Source of the DNA: Streptomyces sp. NBC_01255
GTDB lineage: Bacteria; Actinomycetota; Actinomycetes; Streptomycetales; Streptomycetaceae
Assembly (NCBI RefSeq): GCF_036226445.1
Contig: NZ_CP108474.1
Coordinates: 3,782,001-3,846,000, forward strand
Reading direction: 5' to 3'
Length of the DNA: 64,000 nt
Within the stretch, counting starts at the first letter, position 1. Every line of letters starts with the position of its first letter. A program made the translations under genes and the position numbers. Shown here one piece after another: positions 12,404 through 20,254 of the stretch. The notes below the pieces were generated by a model that was not told the origin of the DNA, did no database searches, and worked only from the letters and a program-made list of their open reading frames with translations.

Positions 12404-12844
12404 ATGGAAATCCAGCACACCGGCGCGGCGCTGAGCGTCGGCCACCACGACGCCGAGCTCGACGCGCGCCTGTCCAGCGGCCTCGACGAGATCAACTTCC
12501 CCGCGACCGGGACCACCGCCGCCGATCAGGGCACGCTGTCGGTGAAGGCCGTCGACGAGGCCGGCGAGCTCATCGGGGGCCTGTCCGCCTGGACCTGGGG
12601 CGGGCTGCTGGGCATCGAGATGCTCTGGGTCCGCGAGGAGAGCCGCCGGGACGGCTGGGGCGCCAAGCTCCTCCTCGCCGCGGAGGAGGAGGCACGGCGG
12701 CGCGGCTGCGACCGCGCGTCCGTGTCGTCGTTCACCTTCCAGGCGCCGGAGTTCTACCGGCGCCAGGGGTACGCCGAGACCGGCAGGACCCTGGGCATCC
12801 CCGGCGGCGCCGAGGACGTCCACTTCCACAAGAAGCTGAGCTGA
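12404..12844 (+). CDS. GNAT-family acetyltransferase
   Basis: A 146-residue single GNAT domain. The acetyl-CoA-binding segment is LWVREESRRDGWGAKLLLAAEEEARRRGC, followed by the GNAT beta-bulge motif APEFYRRQGYAETG. It starts 17 bp after the SGNH hydrolase stop with a GAGG box 7 nt before the ATG, so the two are probably co-transcribed. The acceptor amine is unknown. Confidence 0.85.
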   Translation: MEIQHTGAALSVGHHDAELDARLSSGLDEINFPATGTTAADQGTLSVKAVDEAGELIGGLSAWTWGGLLGIEMLWVREESRRDGWGAKLLLAAEEEARRRGCDRASVSSFTFQAPEFYRRQGYAETGRTLGIPGGAEDVHFHKKLS

Positions 12845-12863
12845 GCCTCCCCGGTTCCGGGTG

Positions 12864-13322
12864 TCACGCGGCGCGGGTGAGGCGGTTCGCGAACGTCGAG
12901 ACCGTGTACGTACCGATGCCGAGGACGACCTCCAGGGCGTTCCGGCGGGTGTAGCCGTGGGACGTGAAGGCCGCGAGCTCCTCGTCGCTGACGGCGCCCG
13001 AGGAGGCGAGCACCTGGAGGGTGAACAGGCGGACGGCGGCGAGGCGGTCGGGCGCGGGGGCGGTCGCCGGGTCGAGGGAGGCCATCTTGGCCTCGTGCAT
13101 GTCGACGCACAGGTGGCACTGGTTGCGGGCGGCGACGGTCAGGATCACGGTCTCGCGGGAGTGCGGGTCGAGCGTCGTGGACTCGAAGATCTCGCTGAGC
13201 TTGAGGAAGCCGTTCAGGGTCTCCGGCGACTCCTTGAGGAGGGCGACGGCGCCGGCGGTACGGGCGGAAAGGTCTGCGGGCAAGGTGTCTCCGATGTACG
13301 GGCGAGCTAGAATGGACAACAT
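12864..13322 (-). CDS. AhpD-like carboxymuconolactone decarboxylase family protein
   Basis: About 152 residues, with the AhpD redox motif NQCHLCVDMHEAKM (Cys-x-x-Cys and a downstream His) and the family pattern SRETVILTVAARN. Members reduce peroxides or act as thiol-dependent peroxidases. ATG 13322 gives the listed start, but TTG 13283 is preceded by GGAG at a good distance and is a serious alternative. The gene diverges from a MarR regulator, with a perfect 16 bp palindrome lying across both start codons. A redox-sensing MarR controlling a peroxidase would fit, but is inference. Confidence 0.82.
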   Translation of the reverse strand: MLSILARPYIGDTLPADLSARTAGAVALLKESPETLNGFLKLSEIFESTTLDPHSRETVILTVAARNQCHLCVDMHEAKMASLDPATAPAPDRLAAVRLFTLQVLASSGAVSDEELAAFTSHGYTRRNALEVVLGIGTYTVSTFANRLTRAA

Positions 13323-13334
13323 GGTTGACCATGT
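13319..13334. promoter_or_regulatory. MarR operator overlapping both divergent start codons
   Basis: ACATGGTTGACCATGT is a perfect palindrome (7+2+7). It contains the start ATG of marR and lies next to or over the start of the AhpD-like gene. On the plus strand TAGAAT (13308-13313) lies 7 nt before the MarR ATG, a leaderless-type -10. A dimer bound here would block both genes. The palindrome is seen; the regulator assignment is inferred. Confidence 0.75.
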
Positions 13335-13857
13335 CGATGGAGAAAACGTAAACCAGGTTGTCGATCAGGGCAAGGGGAAATCCACCGACGCCCCCGGCCC
13401 GGGTTACGAGCTGCCCCTGCTCCTCTTCGGCGGCTTCCGCACGCTCATCGACCGGCTCCACGCCCGTCTCGCCGCCGAGGGCCACCCCGACCTCCGCCCC
13501 GCCCACGGCTTCGCCATGCAGGCCGTCGGCGCCGGGGGCGCCACCGCCAGCGACATCGGGCGGCGCCTCGGCGTCTCCAAGCAGGCCGCCGGCAAGACCG
13601 TCGACCGGCTCCTCGCCCTCGGTTACGCGGAACGCGCCGACGACCCCGCCGACGCGCGCCGCAAACTCGTCCGCCTCACCCCGCGCGGCCGCGACGCCCT
13701 CGCCCGCTCCGCCGCGATCTTCGACGAACTGCGGGCGGAGTGGGTCACGGCCCTCGGCGCGGACCGCGTCCGCGACGTCGAGACGGCCCTGCGGAACGTC
13801 GTCCCCGCGGAGACGGCGTTCCGCCTGGACGCCACGAGCTGGCTCGGCGCCCCTTAG
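13321..13857 (+). CDS. MarR-family regulator
   Basis: 178 residues. The winged helix is clear: TASDIGRRLGVSKQAAGKTVDRLLALGYAERADDPADARRKLVRLTPRG, with the usual DxRxxxxxLT wing. The start ATG at 13321 lies 7 nt after TAGAAT and has no ribosome site, so the mRNA is probably leaderless. The N-terminal 30 residues are polar and variable. It presumably autorepresses and represses the AhpD-like gene through the shared palindrome. The ligand is unknown; there are no obvious sensor cysteines. Confidence 0.88.
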   Translation: MVDHVDGENVNQVVDQGKGKSTDAPGPGYELPLLLFGGFRTLIDRLHARLAAEGHPDLRPAHGFAMQAVGAGGATASDIGRRLGVSKQAAGKTVDRLLALGYAERADDPADARRKLVRLTPRGRDALARSAAIFDELRAEWVTALGADRVRDVETALRNVVPAETAFRLDATSWLGAP

Positions 13858-13867
13858 AACCGGGGCA

Positions 13868-14857
13868 TCACCAGGCGAAGGCCTCCGGCGACGGACCCGG
13901 GCCAGGGAAGATCTCGTCCAGCGCGGCCAGGACCTCCTCGCTCAGCTCCACCTCCAGGGCGCGCAGCGCGCTCGTCAGCTGCTCCGGCGTGCGCGGGCCG
14001 ACGATCGGGCCCGTCACGCCCGGGCGGGTGAGCAGCCACGCGAGGGCCGCCTCGCCCGGCTCCAGACCGTGCTTGTCGAGCAGGTCCTCGTAGGCCTGGA
14101 GTCGCGCCCGCGACGCCGGGTCGGCGAGCGTCTCCGCCGCGCGGCCCTCCGTGCGGCGCTTGCCCTGCGCCTCCTTCTTCAGGACCCCGCCGAGCAGGCC
14201 GCCGTGGAGCGGCGACCACGGGATGACCCCGAGCCCGTACTCCTGCGCGGCCGGGATCACCTCCATCTCGGCGCGCCGCTCGAAGAGGTTGTAGAGGCAC
14301 TGCTCGCTGACGAGCCCGACCGAGCCGCGCCGGGCGGCGGTCTCGTTGGCCTGGGCGATCTTGTAGCCGGGGAAGTTCGAGGAGCCCGCGTACAGCACCT
14401 TGCCCTGCTGGATCAGGACGTCGACGGCCTGCCAGATCTCCTCGAAGGGCGTCGAGCGGTCGATGTGGTGGAACTGGTAGACGTCGATGTAGTCGGTGCC
14501 GAGCCGCTTGAGGCTGGCCTCCACCGCACGGCGGATGTTGAGCGCCGAGAGCTTGTCGTGGTTGGGCCAGGCGTCGCCGTCGGCCGCCATGTTCGCGTAC
14601 ACCTTGGTGGCGAGGACGGTCTTGTCGCGGCGGCCGCCGCCCTGGGCGAACCAGGAGCCGATGATCGACTCCGTCCGCCCCTTGTTCTCGGCCCAGCCGT
14701 AGGCGTTGGCGGTGTCGAAGAAGTTGAGACCCGCGTCCAGCGCGGAGTCCATGATGGCGTGACTGGTGGCTTCGTCCGTCTGCGGACCGAAGTTCATCGT
14801 GCCGAGGACGAGTCGGCTGACCTTGAGTCCGGTGCGTCCGAGCTGCGTGTACTCCAT
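13868..14857 (-). CDS. Aldo/keto reductase
   Basis: 329 residues of an AKR TIM barrel: MEYTQLGRTGLKVSRLVLGT at the start, catalytic DTANAYG (Asp, Tyr), ATKVY (Lys) and QFHHID (His), and the NADPH site SNFPGYKIAQ with GPIVGPRTPEQLTSAL at the C-terminus. AKRs of this subtype reduce aldehydes and ketones with NADPH. ATG 14857 is used because homology starts there; a TTG three codons upstream is an unlikely extension. Its stop lies just past the convergent MarR gene. No substrate can be named. Confidence 0.9.
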   Translation of the reverse strand: MEYTQLGRTGLKVSRLVLGTMNFGPQTDEATSHAIMDSALDAGLNFFDTANAYGWAENKGRTESIIGSWFAQGGGRRDKTVLATKVYANMAADGDAWPNHDKLSALNIRRAVEASLKRLGTDYIDVYQFHHIDRSTPFEEIWQAVDVLIQQGKVLYAGSSNFPGYKIAQANETAARRGSVGLVSEQCLYNLFERRAEMEVIPAAQEYGLGVIPWSPLHGGLLGGVLKKEAQGKRRTEGRAAETLADPASRARLQAYEDLLDKHGLEPGEAALAWLLTRPGVTGPIVGPRTPEQLTSALRALEVELSEEVLAALDEIFPGPGPSPEAFAW

Positions 14858-14922
14858 GGGAGTCAAGCCAACTGCTTCGAGTCCGCTCGAAGCAAGGGGA
14901 TTCCCACGGAGCGAAGAGGTGC

Positions 14923-15012
14923 CTACTGTCCGGTGACCGCCGCCACCGCGATGATCGCGAACATCAGTACGAGCGCGCCGGCCATGATTCGGTTACGGGT
15001 CTTCGGGTCCAC
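14923..15012 (-). CDS. SGM_5486-family transporter-associated small protein
   Basis: A 29-codon gene beginning GTG: VDPKTRNRIMAGALVLMFA followed by a short hydrophobic stretch and a TAG stop. This is the tiny single-TM protein that recurs in Streptomyces genomes under this name, though I match it from memory. It starts 9 bp after the thpR stop on the same strand, so it is probably translated from the same mRNA. The name implies partnership with a transporter, but none is adjacent here and its role is unknown. Confidence 0.75.
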   Translation of the reverse strand: MDPKTRNRIMAGALVLMFAIIAVAAVTGQ

Positions 15013-15021
15013 GCATCGAGG

Positions 15022-15606
15022 TTAACCCGAACGCCCCTCGCGTCCCTCAAGGGGCCAGCCGTCGAGCTTCTCGTACCGGGGCTGCTCGCCCCGCACCCCG
15101 CTCACCGGCAGGTTCGAGCGGACGAGTGCCAGCTCGGCCACCTGCCAGCGGTCGCCCTCGAAGGTGTGGAGCTCGTCGAGGAACGGATGGAGGTCGATCT
15201 CGTCCGTCCGCGCGCGGGCGAGCGTCAGATGGGCCTGGTAGCGGCGGTGCTCGTCCATCGCGACCCCGGCCCGGCGCGCGGCGGCGTCGGCCCGCTCGGC
15301 GAGCAGCCGCAGCTCGTCCAGGTCCCCGGCGACGCCCGTCCACAGGGCGCGGCGGCCGAAGTGGCCGCCGCCGTGGAGGCGCAGCGGGAACGGCGGGGTG
15401 CGGTGCGCGGCCCGGGCGAGCCGGACCCGCAGCTCGGGCAGCAGCTCCTCGTCGACCTCGCCCATGAAGGCGAGCGTGAGGTGCCAGCCGGGCCGCGAGG
15501 TCCAGCGCAGCCCGTCGGCTCCGGGCAGCCGGTGCAGTCGGTCGGTGACGTGTCCGAGCTCGGCGAGCTGCTCCGCGGGCGGCAGGACGGCGGCGAAAAG
15601 CCTCAT
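15022..15606 (-). CDS. thpR: RNA 2',3'-cyclic phosphodiesterase (ThpR)
   Basis: A 194-residue 2H phosphoesterase. It begins MRLFAAVLPPAEQ and has the two catalytic HxT motifs, HLTLAFMG and HLTLARAR, about 85 residues apart. The family hydrolyses 2',3'-cyclic nucleotide ends and was first seen ligating tRNA halves. It is divergent from a GNAT gene with 65 bp between them. Upstream on its strand CAGACT lies 6 nt before ATG 15606, a possible leaderless -10. Confidence 0.9.
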   Translation of the reverse strand: MRLFAAVLPPAEQLAELGHVTDRLHRLPGADGLRWTSRPGWHLTLAFMGEVDEELLPELRVRLARAAHRTPPFPLRLHGGGHFGRRALWTGVAGDLDELRLLAERADAAARRAGVAMDEHRRYQAHLTLARARTDEIDLHPFLDELHTFEGDRWQVAELALVRSNLPVSGVRGEQPRYEKLDGWPLEGREGRSG

Positions 15607-15671
15607 GGGGAGAGTCTGGCAGGCCGGGGCGCCGGGCCGGGACGCCGGGCCGGGAGGCTAGCCTCTGCGGG

Positions 15672-16172
15672 ATGAAGATCAGAAAGGGCGGGGTGGACGA
15701 CCTCCCCGCGATAATCTCCGTGCTCGACAGCGCCGTGGTGTGGCTCAACGGCAAGGGCATCACCGCCCAGTGGGGCACGGAGCCGTACTCGGCCCGCCCG
15801 GCGGCCGTGCGGCAGGTCGAGGACACCGTGACCGAGGGCGATCTGTGGATCGCCGAGATCGACGGCGTACCGGCGGGCACGATGACGCTGACGCCGCACC
15901 CGGGCAAGCACGTGCCGCCGGCGGACGAGCCCGAGGTGTACGTGCGCATGCTGGCGACCGACGTGCGGTTCCACGGCCACGGGGTGGGGGCGGCGCTCCT
16001 CGCCCACGCGGCGGAGGAGACCCGGCGGCAGGGGGTGTCGCTGCTGCGGGTGGACTGCTTCGCGGGCAGCGAGGGGCGGCTCGTCGCGTACTACGAGGGC
16101 CAGGGCTTCACCCGGACCGAGCCCTTCGCGGTGGGCGAGTGGCAGGGCCAGATCCTGGAGCGGCGGGTCTGA
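15672..16172 (+). CDS. GNAT-family acetyltransferase
   Basis: 166 residues with the acetyl-CoA loop VRFHGHGVGAALLAHAAEETRRQG and the C-terminal YYEGQGFTRTEPF motif. TAGCCT lies 7 nt before ATG 15672 with no Shine-Dalgarno sequence, consistent with a leaderless transcript from the compact divergent promoter shared with thpR. Its stop codon is inside the loop of a 16 bp terminator stem. The acceptor is unknown. Confidence 0.85.
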   Translation: MKIRKGGVDDLPAIISVLDSAVVWLNGKGITAQWGTEPYSARPAAVRQVEDTVTEGDLWIAEIDGVPAGTMTLTPHPGKHVPPADEPEVYVRMLATDVRFHGHGVGAALLAHAAEETRRQGVSLLRVDCFAGSEGRLVAYYEGQGFTRTEPFAVGEWQGQILERRV

Positions 16173-16189
16173 GGACCCGCCGCTCCAGG
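16154..16189 (+). terminator. Terminator with the GNAT stop codon in its loop
   Basis: The arms at 16154-16169 and 16174-16189 are perfectly complementary over 16 bp and enclose the loop TGAG, whose TGA is the stop codon of the GNAT gene. The last five codons of the gene therefore form half of the stem. It is probably bidirectional and may also serve the convergent Tat-exported protein. Confidence 0.85.
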
Positions 16190-16265
16190 GACACGCGGTC
16201 GGCTGATCACACGGTCAGCCGTACCGCGGCCGGTCTCGTGGCCGGTACCGCGGCCGATCTCGCGG

Positions 16266-17687
16266 TCAGCTGGTGAAGTACCCGGCGTCCAGCCCGATCC
16301 AGCCGACGATCTGGCGCTCGTCGAAGACGCGCAGCGCGCCGTCGGAGGTGACCTCCCAGCGGACGGTGAGGGGGCCGGTGATGCTGCCGGAGCCGGTCGT
16401 CTGGCCCACCATGCCCTGGGTGCGGCTGGGGTGGAGGTGCGACGGGAGAGTCAGGATCGTGTCGCCACTGGTCCACGGGGCCTTGGGGTCGACGCGGGTC
16501 ACCCGGAGGTGGAGGTCGACGCGGTTGCCCGTCTGGCGGTACTGCGGGAGGTAGCTGCCGGAAGCGGTGCAGAGGGTCTTGTCCCACTCCAGGGGAGTCC
16601 ACGGGACGTGGTCGCCGGTGCCGTCGGTGGTGCTGGTGATGCCGTAGAGGGCCATGTGACGCTTCTCCTGGGTGGCGAAGCCGAACACGAGCTGCGGCCC
16701 GGCGGGCGTTCGGCGGACGGTGATGGCTTCGGTCTCGCGGTGGGCCAGGTGGAGAGCGGTGGTGTTGAAGGTCCGCTCGACCACCTCGCCGGTGGTGACG
16801 TCGTAGACGTTCCACCAGGAGTTGCCCGGGCTCGGGTTGGTGGCGCTGTAGGCGCTGCCCTCGTTCTGGTAGACGAGGTTCCCGTACAGGCACCAGGACT
16901 GGGTGCGGTACTTCGCCGGGAAGCTGCGCTGCGGGGTGAAGTCGCAGCGCTTGAAGGCGGCGAGGTCGTAGACGCGGTACTCCGCGACGCCGGACGACAC
17001 ATGGCGTACCGCGATGCGGCCGTGGTCGACGTCCAGGGACGGGGTGATGTGGGTGGCTCCGGGGACGGGGTCGAACACCTCGACGAGCCCGCTACCGGCG
17101 TCGACGACGGCGTCGGGCGTGAACGCGACCCGGCCGATGTGCTTGCCGTAGGCGAATTCGTCGGTGTCGGGGTTCCCGTCGCTGGGGACGGGGTCCGCGT
17201 CGGTCTCCAGCCAGAGCCAGGGCGTGCCGTCGACGTGCTCGACGCCGAGTCCGCCGCCGTGGCCGAAGCGCCTCAGGTACATGACGGCGAGGACGGTGCC
17301 GTCGGGCGCGAGCTGGTTGACGCAGAGGTCGCCCAGGCGGTTGCGGTCCTCGCCGGACACCCGAGCGGTCTCGTTCGTGAGCTGGCGGTTGTGGCTGATG
17401 AGCTGTACGGCGTAGGCCAGGCCGGTCACCGGATCGAAGGCGACCTGCTGGTGCACCTTGGTCTGGTCGAGGAGGAGCTCCTTGCCGTACAGGTCGACGG
17501 GCTCGGCCTTCAGGTCGAACCTGTGCCCCGCGGGCAGGCTGCCGGGCGGCAGGCTTTCGGCGACGGCGACGGCGACAGCGGCTGCCGCGGGCGCGGCCGC
17601 GGGCACGGCCGCATGGGCGGCGCCGACGGGGGCGAGGACCGGAGTGGCGGCCATCGCGGTCAGGAGGGTACGGCGGCTCAGCGGCAT
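16266..17687 (-). CDS. Tat-exported protein, TagC/P68-RBP-like propeller
   Basis: 473 residues. A twin-arginine signal peptide is evident: MPLSRRTLLTAMAATPVLAP followed by VGAAHA. The mature part opens with DLYGKELLLDQTKVHQQVAFD and has repeated beta-rich segments (TGLAYAVQLISHNRQLTNE, VHGxxWLWLET-type strands, RTQSWCLYGNLVYQNEGSAY). This resembles Streptomyces proteins annotated as teichoic acid biosynthesis protein C or phage baseplate-like, which have a P68 receptor-binding beta-propeller. It may bind or modify extracellular polysaccharide. The leader carries a 26 bp palindrome. The family match is from memory and needs checking. Confidence 0.7.
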   Translation of the reverse strand: MPLSRRTLLTAMAATPVLAPVGAAHAAVPAAAPAAAAVAVAVAESLPPGSLPAGHRFDLKAEPVDLYGKELLLDQTKVHQQVAFDPVTGLAYAVQLISHNRQLTNETARVSGEDRNRLGDLCVNQLAPDGTVLAVMYLRRFGHGGGLGVEHVDGTPWLWLETDADPVPSDGNPDTDEFAYGKHIGRVAFTPDAVVDAGSGLVEVFDPVPGATHITPSLDVDHGRIAVRHVSSGVAEYRVYDLAAFKRCDFTPQRSFPAKYRTQSWCLYGNLVYQNEGSAYSATNPSPGNSWWNVYDVTTGEVVERTFNTTALHLAHRETEAITVRRTPAGPQLVFGFATQEKRHMALYGITSTTDGTGDHVPWTPLEWDKTLCTASGSYLPQYRQTGNRVDLHLRVTRVDPKAPWTSGDTILTLPSHLHPSRTQGMVGQTTGSGSITGPLTVRWEVTSDGALRVFDERQIVGWIGLDAGYFTS

Positions 17688-17746
17688 GAGGGAACGGCTC
17701 CGTTTCGTCGCTGCGACGGTGCGGCGGTGGCCACCGGAGCGTTCGA

Positions 17747-17772
17747 CGAGCCGCGGCCTCGGCCGCGGCTCG
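17747..17772. promoter_or_regulatory. 26 bp palindrome in the leader of the Tat-exported protein gene
   Basis: CGAGCCGCGGCC and its exact complement are separated by only TC, about 60 bp upstream of the start codon at 17687. With two loop bases it cannot fold well as RNA at the tip, so an operator is as likely as an attenuator hairpin. No regulator gene is adjacent. Confidence 0.5.
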
Positions 17773-17904
17773 GTATGTGGGCGGAACGTATGGACATGGG
17801 CGTGCAAGCCCCCCTTTTCAAGATCAATCACCTGCACGGTGCCGTGATCTTCGCACACGGAAGCGAGGGATCAAGGGGGAGATTCGGGGGTGCCTGACGG
17901 AGGG

Positions 17905-17964
17905 CCGGGGCGGAGGCAGAAGCTCCGCTCCCCGCCCCGGAAAGGCGGAGGCAAGGCCTCCGCC
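17905..17964 (-). terminator. Double hairpin terminator after the MFS gene
   Basis: Two hairpins follow the MFS stop on the minus strand: GGCGGAGGC/GCCTCCGCC at 17944-17964, loop AAG, and a larger one with CCGGGGCGG (17905-17913) pairing with CCGCCCCGG (17932-17940) plus an inner GCGGAG/CTCCGC pair. Such tandem GC hairpins are efficient terminators in Streptomyces. Confidence 0.7.
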
Positions 17965-17977
17965 CCACCCGGGAGGG

Positions 17978-19315
17978 TCAGGCCGCCGTCACCAGTCGCT
18001 CGCGCGCCACGAACCGCACCTGCGGGTGGCCGTGGCGCCAGCCGAAGGCCATCTTCAGGCCGCCGACCCTGGCCAGGATCAGGCCGATGACGCCGGCCGC
18101 GGCCAGCGAGATCACGCCGCCCGTGGCGAAGCCGACGCGGGCGCCGTACGTGTCGGTCACCCAGCCGAGGAGCGGCGCCCCGATCGGGGTGCCGCCGGCG
18201 AAGACCATCATGTAGAGGCTCATCACGCGGCCCCGCATGGCCGGGTCGGTCGCCATCTGGACGGCCGAGTTCGCCGTGATGTTGACCGTGAGGCCGATCA
18301 TGCCGATCGGCACGAGCAGCAGCGCGAACAGCCAGAACGCCGGCGACAGCGCCGCCGCGATCTCCAGGACGCCGAAGACCGCCGCCGCGACGACGAGCAT
18401 CCGCAGCCGGGTCGAGCCCCGGCGGGCCGCGGCGAGGGCGCCCACGAGGGAGCCGGCCGCCATCAGGGTGTTGAGGAAGCCGTACGTACCGGCGCCGACG
18501 TGGAAGACCTCCTCCGAGAAGGCCGTCAGCCAGATCGGGAAGTTGAACCCGAAGGTGCCGATGAAGCCCACGAGGGCGATCGGCCAGATCAGCTCCGGCC
18601 GCCCGGCCACGTACCGCAGGCCCTCCCGCAGCTGGCCCTTGCCGCGCGGGGCGCGCTCCACCTTGTGGAGCTCGCTCGTCCGCATGAGCAGGAGGCTCAC
18701 GAGGGGGGCTAGGAAGGAGAGGCCGTTGAGGAGGAACGCCCAGCCGCTGCCGACTCCGGCGATCAGCACACCGGCGACGGCGGGGCCGACGAGCCGCGCG
18801 GACTGGAAGTTCGCCGAGTTCAGGGAGACGGCGTTGCGCAGGTGCTCGGGGCCGACCATCTCGGCGACGTAGGCCTGGCGGGCCGGGTTGTCGACGACGG
18901 TCACCATGCCGAGGAGGAAGGCGATCAGGTAGACGTGCCAGACCTGGATGGAGCCGGAGAGGGTGAGGACGGCGAGCGCGAGACCGCAGAGGCCGAGGGC
19001 GGCCTGGCTGAAGAGGAGCAGGGTGCGCTTCGGGTAGCGGTCGGCGATGACACCGCCGTACAGCCCGAAGAGCAGCATCGGCAGGAACTGCAGGGCGGTG
19101 GTGATGCCGACGGCGGCGGCCGAGCCGGTGAGGCTCAGGACCAGCCAGTCCTGGGTGATGCGGGCCATCCACGTACCGGTGTTGGAGACGATCGCTCCGG
19201 TGAAGAACAGCCGGTAGTTGCGGATTTTGAGCGAGGAGAAGGTTTCCCCCCGCCCGCGGGTCTTGAGGGTGGGTCGGTGGACGGGTGCGGAGTCTGCTCC
19301 GGGTCCCGTACTCAA
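17978..19315 (-). CDS. MFS transporter
   Basis: 445 residues with twelve transmembrane segments. The MFS motif A between TM2 and TM3 is GGVIADRYPKRTLLL; VVDNPARQAYVAEMVG is the segment typical of the enterobactin exporter EntS/MFS_3 subfamily. The N-terminal 20 residues are polar. The TTG at 19315 has GGAGG about 10 nt upstream and yields the N-terminus usual for Streptomyces orthologues. It lies 27 bp downstream of a MarR gene on the same strand, so the two form an operon; the substrate is probably a hydrophobic compound sensed by MarR. Confidence 0.88.
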   Translation of the reverse strand: MSTGPGADSAPVHRPTLKTRGRGETFSSLKIRNYRLFFTGAIVSNTGTWMARITQDWLVLSLTGSAAAVGITTALQFLPMLLFGLYGGVIADRYPKRTLLLFSQAALGLCGLALAVLTLSGSIQVWHVYLIAFLLGMVTVVDNPARQAYVAEMVGPEHLRNAVSLNSANFQSARLVGPAVAGVLIAGVGSGWAFLLNGLSFLAPLVSLLLMRTSELHKVERAPRGKGQLREGLRYVAGRPELIWPIALVGFIGTFGFNFPIWLTAFSEEVFHVGAGTYGFLNTLMAAGSLVGALAAARRGSTRLRMLVVAAAVFGVLEIAAALSPAFWLFALLLVPIGMIGLTVNITANSAVQMATDPAMRGRVMSLYMMVFAGGTPIGAPLLGWVTDTYGARVGFATGGVISLAAAGVIGLILARVGGLKMAFGWRHGHPQVRFVARERLVTAA

Positions 19316-19342
19316 AGTGCGTTCGCCTCCTTGGCGCGTCGG

Positions 19343-19786
19343 TCAGAGGTGAGCGAGCTTCTCCAGGACCGGGGCGGCCGCGCGCAGCTTGGCCCATTCG
19401 TCCTCGTCCAGGCCCTCGGCGAGGGTGGCCAGCCAGGCGTTCCGCTTGCGGCGGGACTCTTCGAGCATGGCCTCGGCCGTCTCGGTCTGGCGGACCACCT
19501 TCTGCCGGCGGTCGTCGGGGTGCGGCTCCAGCCGGACCAGTCCCTTGGCTTCGAGCAGCGCGACGATGCGGGTCATCGACGGCGGCTGGACGTGCTCCTT
19601 GCGGGCCAGCTCACCAGGGGTGGCCGAGCCGCAGAGCTTGAGGGTGCCGAGCACCGACATCTCGGTGGGGCTCAGCGACTCGTCGACGCGCTGGTGCTTG
19701 AGTCGTCGGCTCAGTCGCATGACGGAGGAGCGGAGCGCGTTCACGGCCGCGGCGTCGTCGGCTGTGCCGTGGGACAGGTCAGGCAT
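19343..19786 (-). CDS. MarR-family regulator of the downstream MFS exporter
   Basis: 147 residues with the MarR winged helix: LSPTEMSVLGTLKLCGSATPGELARKEHVQPPSMTRIVALLEAKGLVRLEPHPDDRRQKVVRQT. ATG 19786 is 7 nt after TAGGCT (minus strand) and has no ribosome site, so the transcript is likely leaderless. The -10 is embedded in an 11 bp palindrome (GTTAG-C-CTAAC), the obvious candidate operator. The regulator-exporter operon would be derepressed by a transported ligand. Confidence 0.88.
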   Translation of the reverse strand: MPDLSHGTADDAAAVNALRSSVMRLSRRLKHQRVDESLSPTEMSVLGTLKLCGSATPGELARKEHVQPPSMTRIVALLEAKGLVRLEPHPDDRRQKVVRQTETAEAMLEESRRKRNAWLATLAEGLDEDEWAKLRAAAPVLEKLAHL

Positions 19787-19790
19787 GTTT

Positions 19791-19801
19791 GTTAGCCTAA
19801 C
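19791..19801. promoter_or_regulatory. Operator/-10 of the MarR-MFS operon
   Basis: GTTAGCCTAAC is an inverted repeat (5+1+5). On the minus strand its TAGGCT (19794-19799) is 7 nt before ATG 19786 and matches TANNNT. A bound repressor would cover the -10. The core also matches the central 11 bp of the actinobacterial iron box, but the flanks do not, so MarR autoregulation is preferred. Confidence 0.6.
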
Positions 19802-19984
19802 TCATTACTCTTCCTAAATACCAACCGGAATGCGCCGACGTCGTGTGGATCACACGACCGGGGGACGGACGAGGGAGGAACCGTCACCAGAGATCACGCT
19901 TCGGCATCCATGTATCACCCAAACGAGTGAGTCGGATCCGGAAAGTGACGCAAAGAGGCACCGGGTGCCCCGACCCTGAACGGC

Positions 19985-20254
19985 ATGGGATCGACAGTGC
20001 TCAGCCTGCGCATCGACGGTGAGCTGCTCGACCGGCTCAGGAGTCACGCCGCGAAAAGAGGAATGAGCGTCCAGGACTATGTCGTCCGGACGCTCATTCG
20101 GGAGGATTTCGACGAGCGGTTCAAGACCGCCGTCGACGAGACGGAGAGGTTCTACGGGTCGGAGCCGGCGTCGGCGTCGGTGTCGACGTCAGCCGCGCCC
20201 TCACCCACCCCCTCGCCCGAGGATCACGTCAGGCCGAGCGCCGGCATCGCGTAG
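19985..20254 (+). CDS. Small ribbon-helix-helix-like protein
   Basis: 89 residues beginning MGSTVLSLRIDGELLDRLRSH, then AAKRGMSVQDYVVRTLIRED. A beta strand followed by two helices is the CopG/Arc ribbon-helix-helix pattern, used for DNA binding by antitoxins and small repressors. The C-terminal 30 residues are Ser/Pro/Ala-rich and unstructured. No toxin gene is next to it, so it may act alone. Its last 31 bp overlap the convergent NCS2 permease gene. The start is ATG 19985 without a clear ribosome site. Confidence 0.65.
   Translation: MGSTVLSLRIDGELLDRLRSHAAKRGMSVQDYVVRTLIREDFDERFKTAVDETERFYGSEPASASVSTSAAPSPTPSPEDHVRPSAGIA

Noticed and set aside
19791-19801. Iron box of DmdR/IdeR type upstream of MarR
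   Set aside because: Only the 11 bp core matches; the outer arms do not, and the palindrome fits a MarR site in its own promoter better.
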